The notes under the pieces are model-generated. The model did not search any database and was not told the DNA's origin. It saw only the letters and a list, made by a program, of their open reading frames with translations. A DNA stretch of 64,000 bases from Staphylococcus sp. (GTDB lineage Bacteria > Bacteroidota > Bacteroidia > Bacteroidales > Muribaculaceae): the NCBI GenBank assembly GCA_023665865.1, contig JAMPDC010000001.1:627780-691779 (forward strand), in the 5' to 3' direction. Positions 10,501-18,746 of the stretch are shown here, one piece after another. Each line of letters begins with the position of its first letter. Position 1 is the first letter of the stretch. Made by a program: the position numbers and the translations under genes.

Positions 10501-10776
10501 CTGACCGCCGAAAGCGAGCAGGATACCGTCGGGCTTCTCCTTGCGGATCACCTTCTCGACAAAATAGGGGGTCACCGGCAGGAAGTAGATCTTGTCGGCA
10601 AAACCGTCGGAGGTCTGCACCGTCGCAATGTTGGGGTTGATGAGGACGGTAGTGATGCCCTCCTCCTTCATGGCCTTGAGTGCCTGCGAGCCGGAATAGT
10701 CAAACTCACCGGCCTCACCGATTTTCAACGCGCCGCTACCAAGCAGCAATACTTTCTTGATGTTCTCGTTACGCAT
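7552..10776 (-). CDS. carB: Carbamoyl-phosphate synthase large subunit
   Basis: CarB makes carbamoyl phosphate from bicarbonate, ammonia supplied by CarA, and two ATP, for arginine and pyrimidine synthesis. It is 1074 residues with two homologous synthetase halves, each with an ATP-grasp fold (about 1-400 and 550-935). The pre-ATP-grasp motifs LLLGSGALKIGEAGEFDYSG (10-29) and VVLGSGAYRIGSSVEFDW in the second half match. An oligomerisation region lies between them and an MGS-like allosteric domain ends the protein (YTIYATGGTHAYL). It follows carA after 32 bases in one operon. A 756-codon open frame on the opposite strand is a composition shadow. Confidence 0.97.
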   Translation of the reverse strand: MRNENIKKVLLLGSGALKIGEAGEFDYSGSQALKAMKEEGITTVLINPNIATVQTSDGFADKIYFLPVTPYFVEKVIRKEKPDGILLAFGGQTALNCGVELHRSGVLEKYGVEVLGTPVQAIMDTEDRELFVRKLDEIDVKTIKSEAVNSVADAKTAAAQLGYPVIVRAAYALGGLGSGFCDNEEELVALVEKALAFSPQVLVEKSLKGWKEVEYEVVRDRFDNCITVCNMENFDPLGIHTGESIVVAPSQTLSNEDYHWLRKLAIKIIRHIGIVGECNVQYAFDPTSMDYRVIEVNARLSRSSALASKATGYPLAFVAAKLGLGYGLFDLKNSVTKETSAFFEPALDYIVCKIPRWDLGKFHGVRREIGSSMKSVGEVMAIGRTFEEVIQKGLRMIGQGMHGFVGNNQRDLPELEHALKEPTDKRIFAIAQALMKGYSVDRIHELTKIDKWFLYKLQNIIDTAHELSDYNEIEAIPEPLLRQAKEQGFSDFQIAREVYQEKLTNPEKALLEVREFRKKLGVLPVVKQIDTLAAEYPAQTNYLYLTYNGRENDVKYLHDHRSIVVLGSGAYRIGSSVEFDWCSVNALLTVKKEGWRSVMINYNPETVSTDYDICDRLYFDELTFERVMDILDLEQPHGTILSVGGQIPNNLATRLDAQNINILGTTAQSIDNAEDRNKFSAMLDRLGIDQPRWRELTSLEDINEFIDEVGFPVLVRPSYVLSGAAMNVCHNQEQLTRFLQLAANVSKQHPVVVSQFISGAKEIEMDAVAQNGDIVAYAISEHIEYAGVHSGDATIQFPPQKLYVETMRRIRKISRQIAKALEISGPFNIQFLAKNNDIKVIECNLRASRSFPFVSKVLKINFIDLATRVMLGLPVEKPSKNAFDLDYVGIKASQFSFSRLQGADPVLGVDMASTGEVGCIGVDSAEALIKAMVSVGNRIPTKAVLMSTGTAKQKADLLDAAHELANRGYTIYATGGTHAYLNDNGVPAIRVYWPSQPDMQPQAIDLLHEHRVDMVVNIPKNFSTTELTNGYKIRRAAIDLNIPLLTNARLASAYIDAFTTHPLDEIEIKSWDEY

Positions 10777-10808
10777 GATGAAAGATATGTCTTGTAAGGG
10801 GGAAGGGA

Positions 10809-11879
10809 TTAAAGCATGTTGATAAACTCGTCAAACAGAAACTCGGTGTCCTTCGGGCCCGAGCTTGCCTCGGGGTGGAACTGGGCCGAGAAAAACGGCT
10901 TCGACTTGTGGCGGATGCCCTCGTTCGTGCCGTCGTTCATATTGACGAAGAGGGGCTCCCACTCTGCGGGCAGCGTCTCGCTGTCGACGGCGAAGCCGTG
11001 GTTTTGCGAGGTGATGAAGCAGGTGTCGGTCCCGACGCGGCGCACAGGCTGGTTGTGGCTGCGGTGGCCGTATTTGAGTTTATAAGTCTTTGCGCCGGCT
11101 GCCTTTGCGAGAAGCTGGTTGCCCATGCAGATGCCGCAGATGGGCTTGCCGATCTCCATCGCCTTGCGGATATTCTTCACAGTCTCCTCGGCCATGTCGG
11201 GGTTGCCTGGACCGTTGGAGATGAAGAGTCCGTCGTAGGGGATGGTAGTGAAGTCATAGTTCCAGGGCACGAGCACCACCTTGACACCGCGGCGCGTCAG
11301 ACAGCGGATGATGTTGTGCTTGACGCCGCAATCCACGAGCACCACCGTCTTGTCACCCTCGCCATGGATCTCTACATCCTTGCAGCTCACCTTGCCGACG
11401 AGATTTTCAAGATTGGGGTCATAAAAATCGACATCGTCACATCCATCAATGATAATCTTGCCGAGCATTGAGCCATGTTCGCGGAGATGCTTGGTCAGTT
11501 GACGGGTGTCGATGCCGTAAATTCCGGGGATTTTTTCTTCTTTCAGCCATTGGGCCAGGGAGCGGTCGGCCTGCCAGTGGGAGTGGTCATACGAATAGTC
11601 CTGGGCTACGATGGCCTGACAATGGATCTTGTCGCTTTCGTAATACTCACTGACGTCATCTTTCTCGCGCCGCGGAGGGACTCCGTAGTTGCCGAGAATA
11701 GGATAAGTGGTGACGAGAATCTGACCTTCATACGAAGGATCCGTCAAACTTTCGGGATAGCCGGTCATGGCGGTGTTAAACACCACTTCGCCGGCGGTAG
11801 AGGCTTCATAGCCAAAGGATTTTCCTTCAAAAGTGGTGCCGTCTTCGAGGATAAGGACGGCGCGCTTAAACTGTCGCAT
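10809..11879 (-). CDS. carA: Carbamoyl-phosphate synthase small subunit
   Basis: CarA hydrolyses glutamine and channels ammonia to CarB. It is 356 residues: an N-terminal CPSase domain (1-150), then a class I glutamine amidotransferase domain. The nucleophile is in GICMGNQLL (Cys251) and the other triad residues are in FHPEAS (His335, Glu337). SNGPGNP (221-227) and the HNQPV segment are also typical. It is the first gene of carA-carB, with a -7 box about 50 bases upstream. Confidence 0.97.
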   Translation of the reverse strand: MRQFKRAVLILEDGTTFEGKSFGYEASTAGEVVFNTAMTGYPESLTDPSYEGQILVTTYPILGNYGVPPRREKDDVSEYYESDKIHCQAIVAQDYSYDHSHWQADRSLAQWLKEEKIPGIYGIDTRQLTKHLREHGSMLGKIIIDGCDDVDFYDPNLENLVGKVSCKDVEIHGEGDKTVVLVDCGVKHNIIRCLTRRGVKVVLVPWNYDFTTIPYDGLFISNGPGNPDMAEETVKNIRKAMEIGKPICGICMGNQLLAKAAGAKTYKLKYGHRSHNQPVRRVGTDTCFITSQNHGFAVDSETLPAEWEPLFVNMNDGTNEGIRHKSKPFFSAQFHPEASSGPKDTEFLFDEFINML

Positions 11880-11928
11880 GCGATGGAATGGTTTATGAAG
11901 TTTGGTGAGAGCACACTGCTCCCCGCTG

Positions 11929-11936
11929 CAAAGTTA
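11929..11936 (-). promoter_or_regulatory. -7 box of carA-carB
   Basis: TAACTTTG on the minus strand, 50 bases before the carA ATG. No -33 element is clear at the usual spacing. No attenuator or riboswitch-like leader is visible in the short 5' region. Confidence 0.5.
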
Positions 11937-11980
11937 CTACTTTTTTGCAACATATTCAGCCAAATCCCCACATTTTCCCG

Positions 11981-12017
11981 AAAAAAAGAAGCGCGCCCCG
12001 ATGTGGAGACGCGCTTC
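11981..12017 (-). terminator. Terminator of the 714-residue lipoprotein gene
   Basis: On the minus strand GAAGCGCG (12017-12010) pairs with CGCGCTTC (11995-11988) and is followed by seven T (11987-11981). It lies 24 bases after the lipoprotein stop codon and just before the carA promoter. Confidence 0.8.
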
Positions 12018-12040
12018 CGATATTCATCAGAATAATGTTT

Positions 12041-14185
12041 TTATCTTTTGTTAAGTTTGAACACCTGGATGCCATCTTCACCAAATGCCACATAAATCTT
12101 ATCATTATGCAATGCAATATAGTTAGCTGACTTTTCAGATGCTGCGTGGTAATGAGTCACCTCGTTCATATTCTTATCAAGAACATAGACAAAGCTACCC
12201 ATGGCGACATAGATATAATTTGCATCAATCGCCACACCATTGGCCGGTACGCGACTGTTTTCACCTGCATGGAATTCCTTACCGTCATTAAGACGCTTCA
12301 GGCCTCCATGTCCGAGACATGCATAGATGTTTTCACCATCGATTGCAACAACATTCTTACCGTCAATCGGTGAAATTGTTCCGGCTTGATAAGTAGATGT
12401 TACATTACTGAAGGTATAATCATCTGCGCCATACACATTTACAGTTGATTCCGAAGAAGCGCCCGTAAATGAATTGAGTGAGAGAATCACAGTCTTGCCA
12501 TTTTCAACAGCCACATGCTTGGAAGAGCCGGTAGTCGGATGGAATGAGCCTTCAACCTTAGAGAAGTCAAGATTCAAAGCGCCATAGCCTCTGTAAGTAT
12601 TGACATAATAGTAGTTGCCCTGACGGATGATGCAGTTTCCATCACCGGCGTTCTTGTAACCTGCTTTGATCGGACCATTCTTGCCATCGGTATAAATCAC
12701 TTCGTCAGTTGTAAGTTCTTTAACCTTGAAATCATCACGGACACCTTCGCTCGCTGCGAAATCAATCGGGAGAGCACCTACAAAAGCGCCCTTATCAACG
12801 TGATTACCAACAGGGATAATAGTATTACCATCTACGATAACATGGTTGAAGTCATAGTCGGGAGAAATCATGTAGGAAAGAAGACTAAGTTTATTGCCAT
12901 TGTCTTCGATAACCTCAATGCAACCCTTCTGACCTTCGCCACGGAGATGGTAGGAAGCATAGGCTTTATCTCCTGCAAAAGTGATGCAAGTTGCCGAGAT
13001 GATACCGTGGTCATGGTCAGGATCCAGAGGATCGATATCGGTAATCTTCTCAATAATGATTTCAGGCTCGGGAGTGGGGTCGGGAGTAGGGTCAGGAGTA
13101 GAACCGCCACCGGGATATGCGTCATGGCAACCCGCTGCAGGTACAGAAGCCTGAAGATTATCGTTGCTGATAGTCAACTCAAGATCATTAACAGGACATT
13201 CCTTTTCATCATTTCCAATCAAAACCTTCTCAATGTCACAGATAAATCCTGCACCAATCGACTGTTTCGGCCATTCGATATTATTAGTCTTAAACACCTT
13301 CGCAGCAAATACGGCTTTATTACCATTCACTGTAAGACGAGTGTCAGCATTTGAGAACAAAGCCTCATTTGCCTCAACAAGGCCATTATCATCAAGTTCA
13401 ATCGAGCCTCCGTGCATCACAAGTTCGTTAGCCTTGAAATATGAAGCTTTAAAAGACCCAGCGTTAAATGTTATTTTTTCTTCTGCCACAAATGAACATG
13501 CAACTGCAGTTCCATTGAGACGAATCTCTCTGGCCTCAATAGACTCTTTGCTGAAGAATTCAGCTCCGGCATTAACTCCAAGGACATCACAAGAAATAGG
13601 CTGCGAAGAATAGAGTTTATCGCCCTCGCCGAGAGTGATACCTGTGATATCAAGCTCTCCATAATTGTATATATCAAGTTTCGGAACGATAGTGCTGCTA
13701 TATGTTATCTTACCAGTTCCAAGTACATAGATAGTACATCTACCTGCATCTTCAGCAGCACCTTTTAACCATTGAAGATTCAAAGTACCACCAACATAGA
13801 TTGTAATATCACCGGCGGCTAAATTAAGACCAGTTTCTAAAACTTCTCCTTCATTAAGATAGTAAGAACCGGTTGATAATGTGCCATAATTAATATTCTC
13901 GACCAATGAAATTGCCTCTGCGGGGATTGAAGGGCAAGCGGGCATTTCAAATGAAGATGCCGCTTCAGAACGAGAGGTAGCGGGAGTATAATTGATGATA
14001 CGGGATGCATCACTTGTTTTAACAGTGTATGATGCTGCTGTCTGGCCAGGTTGGGGCACATCATTTCCGTTATCGGGAGCATCGTCGCTACAAGCGGACA
14101 AAGATGCGAGGGCAAGCGCCACGACTCCTATGCCGAGCACATTGCGCACCTTTTGTGAATGAAAATCAAAAAATTTCTTTTCCAT
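12041..14185 (-). CDS. Large surface lipoprotein, beta-rich N-half and propeller-like C-half
   Basis: I do not recognise the family. The 714-residue protein has a lipoprotein signal with lipobox SLSAC (Cys32), followed by acidic SDD, which in Bacteroidetes favours surface export. Residues about 90-345 hold short beta-rich repeats like those of right-handed beta-helices. A Pro/Asp linker built on PDPTPDPTPEPE (364-375) separates them from a C-terminal half. There, repeats of the type VAIDxxxIYxxxG recur (for example VAIDGENIYACLG and VAIDANYIYVAMG), which suggests a beta-propeller. Base composition is visibly more AT-rich than the flanking core genes. It is monocistronic with its own terminator. 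Ligand binding or adhesion is possible but not shown. Confidence 0.75.
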   Translation of the reverse strand: MEKKFFDFHSQKVRNVLGIGVVALALASLSACSDDAPDNGNDVPQPGQTAASYTVKTSDASRIINYTPATSRSEAASSFEMPACPSIPAEAISLVENINYGTLSTGSYYLNEGEVLETGLNLAAGDITIYVGGTLNLQWLKGAAEDAGRCTIYVLGTGKITYSSTIVPKLDIYNYGELDITGITLGEGDKLYSSQPISCDVLGVNAGAEFFSKESIEAREIRLNGTAVACSFVAEEKITFNAGSFKASYFKANELVMHGGSIELDDNGLVEANEALFSNADTRLTVNGNKAVFAAKVFKTNNIEWPKQSIGAGFICDIEKVLIGNDEKECPVNDLELTISNDNLQASVPAAGCHDAYPGGGSTPDPTPDPTPEPEIIIEKITDIDPLDPDHDHGIISATCITFAGDKAYASYHLRGEGQKGCIEVIEDNGNKLSLLSYMISPDYDFNHVIVDGNTIIPVGNHVDKGAFVGALPIDFAASEGVRDDFKVKELTTDEVIYTDGKNGPIKAGYKNAGDGNCIIRQGNYYYVNTYRGYGALNLDFSKVEGSFHPTTGSSKHVAVENGKTVILSLNSFTGASSESTVNVYGADDYTFSNVTSTYQAGTISPIDGKNVVAIDGENIYACLGHGGLKRLNDGKEFHAGENSRVPANGVAIDANYIYVAMGSFVYVLDKNMNEVTHYHAASEKSANYIALHNDKIYVAFGEDGIQVFKLNKR

Positions 14186-14465
14186 TAGTTAGGTGAGAGT
14201 TTAAATGATATTGTTTTATTATTTGTTTTTATACGTAGTTTATTATACCAAAAAGGATAGTTTCTTCCGCGATGAAAAAAACTATATAGGGGAATTGGTC
14301 AGTGATGGGAATAGATGGTGTAGGGTTGTAGGGGAACGGTCAGTATTAAAAAGACAATGTTAGATCTATTCGATGGTACACAATTAAAGGTTCACAAGAA
14401 TATGGCTGGCCATATTCACAAACGAGAAATTAAATAACGTTAACGAATAGGTTTGCATGTATTTT
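14186..14465 (-). other. Long leader of the lipoprotein gene
   Basis: No coding region is seen. If transcription starts from the -7 box at 14471-14478, the lipoprotein mRNA has a leader of about 280 nt. The stretch is AT-rich and no known riboswitch motif was recognised. Confidence 0.35.
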
Positions 14466-14470
14466 CACGA

Positions 14471-14478
14471 CAAAGATA
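14471..14478 (-). promoter_or_regulatory. Possible -7 box for the lipoprotein gene
   Basis: TATCTTTG on the minus strand matches TAnnTTTG. No -33 match is seen at 19-21 bases, so this is a single-element call. Confidence 0.4.
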
Positions 14479-14639
14479 GTAAACTTTTCTATAAAAACCG
14501 CATGATTGTGCTAAAAATTAACATTTTACCCCTAAAAAAAATTCCACCCCTCAACAGAAAGCACTCTATTGGGGGGTGGCTTATGCTCTGAAATCCGACA
14601 AAAAAGTTCTCCCGAAAGCAAGCCACCGAAAGACGAGAC

Positions 14640-14726
14640 GCCTCTCCGAGGCTTATATATTTCCCCTCACCCTATCCCCAAGCCATGCCTGGGGCTTCAT
14701 CATAACTTCTCTGCCTCCGGCAGAGC
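14640..14726 (-). repeat. Palindromic composite repeat, copy 1 (inverted)
   Basis: Read on the minus strand this copy has the same order as copies 2 and 3. A hairpin CTCTGCC-GGA-GGCAGAG (14725-14709) comes first, then ATGATGAA, then a CCCCA/TGGGG palindrome (14694-14676) and a spacer. The hairpin GCCTC-GGA-GAGGC (14652-14640) ends it. No protein is encoded. Confidence 0.8.
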
Positions 14727-14807
14727 ATATGCCGAGCACCACACATACACCCACAGAGCATATACCGAGCACCACCCACACCCCATCGGAGTGGCATGAA
14801 AAAAAAA
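14727..14807. repeat. Short direct repeats between palindromic copies 1 and 2
   Basis: An AGAGCATAT(G/A)CCGAGCACCAC segment occurs twice (from about 14722 and 14755). The second is followed by CACCCCATCGGAGTGGCATGA (about 14779-14799), and a related version recurs at about 14920-14959 between copies 2 and 3. The CCATCGGAGTGG part is itself an imperfect palindrome around GGA. Confidence 0.6.
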
Positions 14808-14896
14808 GCTCTACCGGAGGTAGAGCAGTCATGATGAAACCCCAGACAGGGTCTGGGGGACGGACAAACACCCTCATTAAAAAGCCTCGGAGAGGC
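14808..14896 (+). repeat. Palindromic composite repeat, copy 2
   Basis: Three hairpins in fixed order: GCTCTACC-GGA-GGTAGAGC (14808-14826), CCCCAGAC-AGG-GTCTGGGG (14840-14858) and GCCTC-GGA-GAGGC (14884-14896). ATGATGAAA stands before the second. Against copy 3 the first stem carries a compensated change (T-A instead of G-C), so the pairing is conserved although the sequence differs. Confidence 0.85.
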
Positions 14897-14964
14897 TGAC
14901 CGAGACCGCACCCTCCCGCAGAGCATATGCCGAGACCACACCCCATCGGAATGGCATGAAAAAA

Positions 14965-15052
14965 GCTCTGCCGGAGGCAGAGCAGTCGTGATGAAACCCC
15001 AGACAAGGTCTGGGGACTAATGCCCACCCTGTAAAAACAGCCTCGGAGAGGC
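14965..15052 (+). repeat. Palindromic composite repeat, copy 3
   Basis: Same order as copy 2: GCTCTGCC-GGA-GGCAGAGC (14965-14983), CCCCAGAC-AAG-GTCTGGGG (14997-15015) and GCCTC-GGA-GAGGC (15040-15052). It ends 115 bases past the relA/spoT stop codon and could also stop or stabilise that mRNA, as REP elements do elsewhere. Confidence 0.85.
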
Positions 15053-15167
15053 ATGAAAGACCTGCCCGAGCATGACATACAAATCATAAATGACAGAAAT
15101 AACAAAAGAATATATCTCAATCCATTTGTTATTTCCGTCAATTCTGAATTTCTATATCTCCTGAGAG

Positions 15168-17462
15168 CTATTTCTCGCCCTCCTCGTAGATGCGGACGCG
15201 GTCGGCCTTGCGGACACCGTCGATCTTCAGGATACTCTTGCATAGCTCCGTCACAGCGGCCGTGTTGGATACGAGCACACTCAGGTCGCAGCTGAACACC
15301 TCCTTGTCGGCCTCGATGTTGAGACTGCGGATGTCGATGTTGAGCGCTGTCGAGATCATGCGCGTCAACTCCTGCAGGATCCCGTGGCGGTCTATGCCCT
15401 CGATGCGGACATTGGCGAGGAAGCTGCCCGCCACCTCATCCCAGCGGGTGGCGAGGATGCGGGGGCCGAAGCTCGCCTTGAGCACCTGGGCGCGCGGACA
15501 GGTGAGAGAGTGGACCTCGACGGTACCCTCATCGGTGATGAAACCCATGACTTCGTCGCCTGGTATCGGGCGGCAACATTCGGCAAAGGCAAAGTTGCTC
15601 TCCTTGTCGTTAAACTTCAGCACATAGGTCTCCTTACGGTTGATGGCAGGGTGAGGCGTCTCCGGCTCCTCATCCGACCGTCCGATGGCCGAGCTGAGGA
15701 GCTTCTTGGCGCTCTGCTTCTTCTTGTCGCCGCCAAAGCCGAGGCGGAAGAGGCGCGAGACGAGCGAGCGGGCTCCACGCGAGGTGTTGACGTTGAGATA
15801 GTCGTCGATCGAGACCTCGCCGCTGCCCAGTTTATAGAAGAGCTCCTCGCGCGAGGCCACGTGGTAGGTGCCGAGGATCTTGGTCATCACACTGTTGTTG
15901 AGTATGATGTCGTTCTGCACGAGGAAATCGTCGAAAATCTTCTTGCCCTCCTCGATGACGGGTTGCTGGATGCGTCGCAGCTCCTTGCGGAGGCGGGTCT
16001 TGGCCTTGGCGGTTGCGAGAAAGCCCATCCACTCAGGCTTTGGCGCCTGGGAGTGGGAGGTGAGCACCTCCACCTGGTCGCCCGAGTTGAGGCGGTGGGA
16101 GAGCGGGACGAGTTTATGGTTGACCTTGCCGGCTATGCAGTGGATGCCGAGCTGCGAGTGGAGCGTGAAGGCCACATCGAGCACCGTCGCCCCCGCCGGG
16201 AGGGTCAGCAGCTCACCCTTGGGAGTGAAGACTACAATCTCCGTTGCGAAGAGATTGAGCTTGAGGGTATCGAGGAAGTCGATGGCGTTTGGCGTCGGAT
16301 CGTCGAGGATATCCTTGATGGTCTTCAGCCATACGTTGAGCTCACTCTCCTCCTCATGCTCCCCTATCTTGTATTTCCAATGGGCGGCAAAACCCTTCTC
16401 GGCTATCTCATCCATGCGGCGCGAGCGTATCTGCACCTCGATCCAGTTTCCGTCGGGCCCCATGAGGGTGACGTGGAGCGCCTGATAGCCGTTGGCCTTC
16501 GGATTGGTGATCCAGTCACGGGTGCGGTCGGGGTGCGGACGGTAGAGGTCGGTCAGGGCGGAGTAGATCTTGAAACACATCTCCTTTTCCGAGATCCCCT
16601 CCGGCTCGTCGAAGATGATTCGCATGGCATAGAGATCGTAGACCTCCTCAAAGGGGATATGCTTGGTGTCCATCTTACGCCAGATGGAATAGATGGATTT
16701 CAGACGGGCCTTGGCCTCATATTTCAGCCCCATGGAGTCAAGACGCTTGAGGATCGGGGTGGCGAAGTCGTTGTAGACCATCTCGCGTCCGGCCTCGCTC
16801 TGGGAGATGAGCTTGCCGATGCGCTCGTATTCCGTCGGATGCTCATATTTGAAGCTCAGATCCTCAAGCTCCGTCTTGATGGCGAAGAGTCCGAGGCGAT
16901 GGGCGAGCGGAGCGTAGATATAGAGGGTCTCGCCGGCAATCTTATACTGCTTGTTGGGAGCCATTGAGCCGAGGGTGCGCATGTTGTGAAGGCGGTCGGC
17001 CATCTTGATGAGCACCACCCGGATATCCTCGCTCATGGTCAGCAGGAGCTTGCGGAAGTTCTCGGCCTGGGCCGAAGCTTTGTCACCGAAGATGCCGCCG
17101 GATATCTTTGTGAGTCCCTCGACAATACGTGCGATCTTACGCCCGAAATGCTTCTCGATATCCTCGACGGTATATTCGGTGTCCTCGACGACATCGTGGA
17201 GCAAAGCCGCGCAGATCGATGTGGAGCCGAGGCCAATCTCCTGTGAGGCTATCTTGGCTACGGCTATCGGGTGGAGTATATAGGGTTCTCCCGAACGGCG
17301 GCGCACTCCTTTGTGGGCTTCTTTGGCGAAGCGGAATGCACGCTCGATGATGTCGACTTTCTTGCGGTGGTTGCTGGCGAGATAGCCGTCAAGCAAATCA
17401 CGGAATTGCTGCTCGACGTGAGCTTCCTCCTGCTCTGGGGTAAGACTATATTCTTCCTGCAT
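15168..17462 (-). CDS. RelA/SpoT family (p)ppGpp synthetase/hydrolase
   Basis: A 764-residue long-form RSH enzyme that makes and probably degrades the stringent-response alarmone (p)ppGpp. Domains in order: HD hydrolase (about 30-190, with LLHDVVEDTE containing His89-Asp90), synthetase (about 240-370, with KANGYQALHVTL), TGS (about 400-460), a helical and zinc-finger-like region (AECCRPIPGDE) and a C-terminal ACT domain. The HD motif is intact, and the synthetase region carries the basic WRKMD motif rather than the acidic form of monofunctional RelA. Both suggest a bifunctional enzyme. It follows the mannose-1-phosphate guanylyltransferase gene after 70 bases. The palindromic repeats lie just downstream. 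Confidence 0.95.
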   Translation of the reverse strand: MQEEYSLTPEQEEAHVEQQFRDLLDGYLASNHRKKVDIIERAFRFAKEAHKGVRRRSGEPYILHPIAVAKIASQEIGLGSTSICAALLHDVVEDTEYTVEDIEKHFGRKIARIVEGLTKISGGIFGDKASAQAENFRKLLLTMSEDIRVVLIKMADRLHNMRTLGSMAPNKQYKIAGETLYIYAPLAHRLGLFAIKTELEDLSFKYEHPTEYERIGKLISQSEAGREMVYNDFATPILKRLDSMGLKYEAKARLKSIYSIWRKMDTKHIPFEEVYDLYAMRIIFDEPEGISEKEMCFKIYSALTDLYRPHPDRTRDWITNPKANGYQALHVTLMGPDGNWIEVQIRSRRMDEIAEKGFAAHWKYKIGEHEEESELNVWLKTIKDILDDPTPNAIDFLDTLKLNLFATEIVVFTPKGELLTLPAGATVLDVAFTLHSQLGIHCIAGKVNHKLVPLSHRLNSGDQVEVLTSHSQAPKPEWMGFLATAKAKTRLRKELRRIQQPVIEEGKKIFDDFLVQNDIILNNSVMTKILGTYHVASREELFYKLGSGEVSIDDYLNVNTSRGARSLVSRLFRLGFGGDKKKQSAKKLLSSAIGRSDEEPETPHPAINRKETYVLKFNDKESNFAFAECCRPIPGDEVMGFITDEGTVEVHSLTCPRAQVLKASFGPRILATRWDEVAGSFLANVRIEGIDRHGILQELTRMISTALNIDIRSLNIEADKEVFSCDLSVLVSNTAAVTELCKSILKIDGVRKADRVRIYEEGEK

Positions 17463-17532
17463 GGCGTTTTGTCTAAGGTGTAGGGGTGATTATACTGTAT
17501 ATATTTATATATTGTGTGTGCTTATATGAGGA

Positions 17533-18624
17533 TCAGAGATATTTGTCGCCGAAGGCGAGTTTGGCATCGTTGACCATCTGCTTGATGCGCTGCTCTTCCG
17601 ATTTGGGGCAGATGAGGAGCACATCGTCAGCATCGGCGATAATGTAGTCTTTCAGCCCGTGGACCACAACGAGCTTGTCGGGACGCTGCACGGCAAACAT
17701 ATTTCCGGTGCTCTCGTAGGCAAGGATATTGCAGTTCTGCGCCACGTTTTTCTCCTCGTTGCGTGGCGAATTGTCATAGAGCGCGCTCCAGGTACCGAGA
17801 TCATTCCAGCCGAAGCTCACACACTCGACATAGACATTGTCGGCCTTCTCCATGACGGCATAGTCGATGGAGTTGGGAGGACAGGAGGTGAAATTGGCCG
17901 AGATAAACGCGTTCTCCTTGTCGGTGCCGAAGTCGCTGAGCCCTTTGTCGAAGAGACAGGTCAGGTCGGGATCATACTTATGGAGGGCGTCGATGATGGC
18001 CGATGCTTTCCAGAGGAAGATGCCTGAGTTCCAGAAAAATTCTCCGGAATCGAGGAAGACTTTCGCCAGCTCAAGGTTAGGCTTCTCGGTAAAGGTCTTC
18101 ACCTTGAGGATGTCGCGCTCCACTTCCTGCCCGATCTGGATGTAGCCGTAGCCGGTCTCGGGGCGTGTCGGTGTGATGCCGAGAGTGAGGAGGGCGTCGC
18201 GGGTCTCCACGAAGTCGAAACCGTGGCTGACGCAGTCCTGGAAAACATTGTCGCGGGTGATGAGGTGGTCGCTCGGCGTGACTATCATCGAGGCTTCGGG
18301 ATCGAGCGCCGCGATGTGGTAGGCCGCCCATGCGATGCAGGGAGCCGTGTTGCGGCGGGCAGGTTCGAGGAGGATATTGGACGGAAGTATGTCGGGAAGC
18401 TGCTCGCGGATGAGCGAGGCATATTTAGCGTTGGTGACAACAATGATGTTCTCCTTCGGGACGAGAGGGAGGATGCGGTCGTAGGACATCTGCAACAGCG
18501 AGCGGCCTGTGCCGAGGAAGTCGATGAACTGTTTGGGGCAGTCCTCGCGCGAATAGGGCCAGAAACGGCTTCCGACGCCGCCACACATGATGACACAATA
18601 TCTATGGGTCGAAGGGGTTGACAT
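17533..18624 (-). CDS. Mannose-1-phosphate guanylyltransferase
   Basis: Makes GDP-mannose from GTP and mannose-1-phosphate, a precursor for GDP-fucose and surface glycans. At 363 residues it is the short form, lacking the C-terminal isomerase half of bifunctional ManC. The nucleotidyltransferase signature runs from CGGVGSRFWPYSRE (14-27) to the catalytic PKQF (29-32). EPARRNTAPC, PSDH (near 137) and FTEKP (near 178) also match. It lies between the LolE-like permease and relA/spoT on one strand and may share their transcript. Confidence 0.93.
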   Translation of the reverse strand: MSTPSTHRYCVIMCGGVGSRFWPYSREDCPKQFIDFLGTGRSLLQMSYDRILPLVPKENIIVVTNAKYASLIREQLPDILPSNILLEPARRNTAPCIAWAAYHIAALDPEASMIVTPSDHLITRDNVFQDCVSHGFDFVETRDALLTLGITPTRPETGYGYIQIGQEVERDILKVKTFTEKPNLELAKVFLDSGEFFWNSGIFLWKASAIIDALHKYDPDLTCLFDKGLSDFGTDKENAFISANFTSCPPNSIDYAVMEKADNVYVECVSFGWNDLGTWSALYDNSPRNEEKNVAQNCNILAYESTGNMFAVQRPDKLVVVHGLKDYIIADADDVLLICPKSEEQRIKQMVNDAKLAFGDKYL

Positions 18625-18746
18625 GATGTTTTTTAATTGATAAATAGGTGAAATTGTTGTGAAGTTAGATTTTTAACGCCCTCTAAATTACAAATTTTAT
18701 AGTCAACAGCCAAAATTATGGCTTAGGTTTTGGCAAATTTTTCCCG

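Noticed and set aside
14640-15052. CRISPR array
   Set aside because: There are only three units, one inverted, with internal palindromes and no regular spacers. No cas gene is present.
14569-15243. Several open frames across the palindromic repeats
   Set aside because: Their protein sequences simply read the repeats in different frames. The DNA shows compensated stem changes, not codon conservation.
15384-16967. 527-codon plus-strand frame across relA/spoT
   Set aside because: Antisense shadow of an intact RSH gene, with no recognisable motifs.
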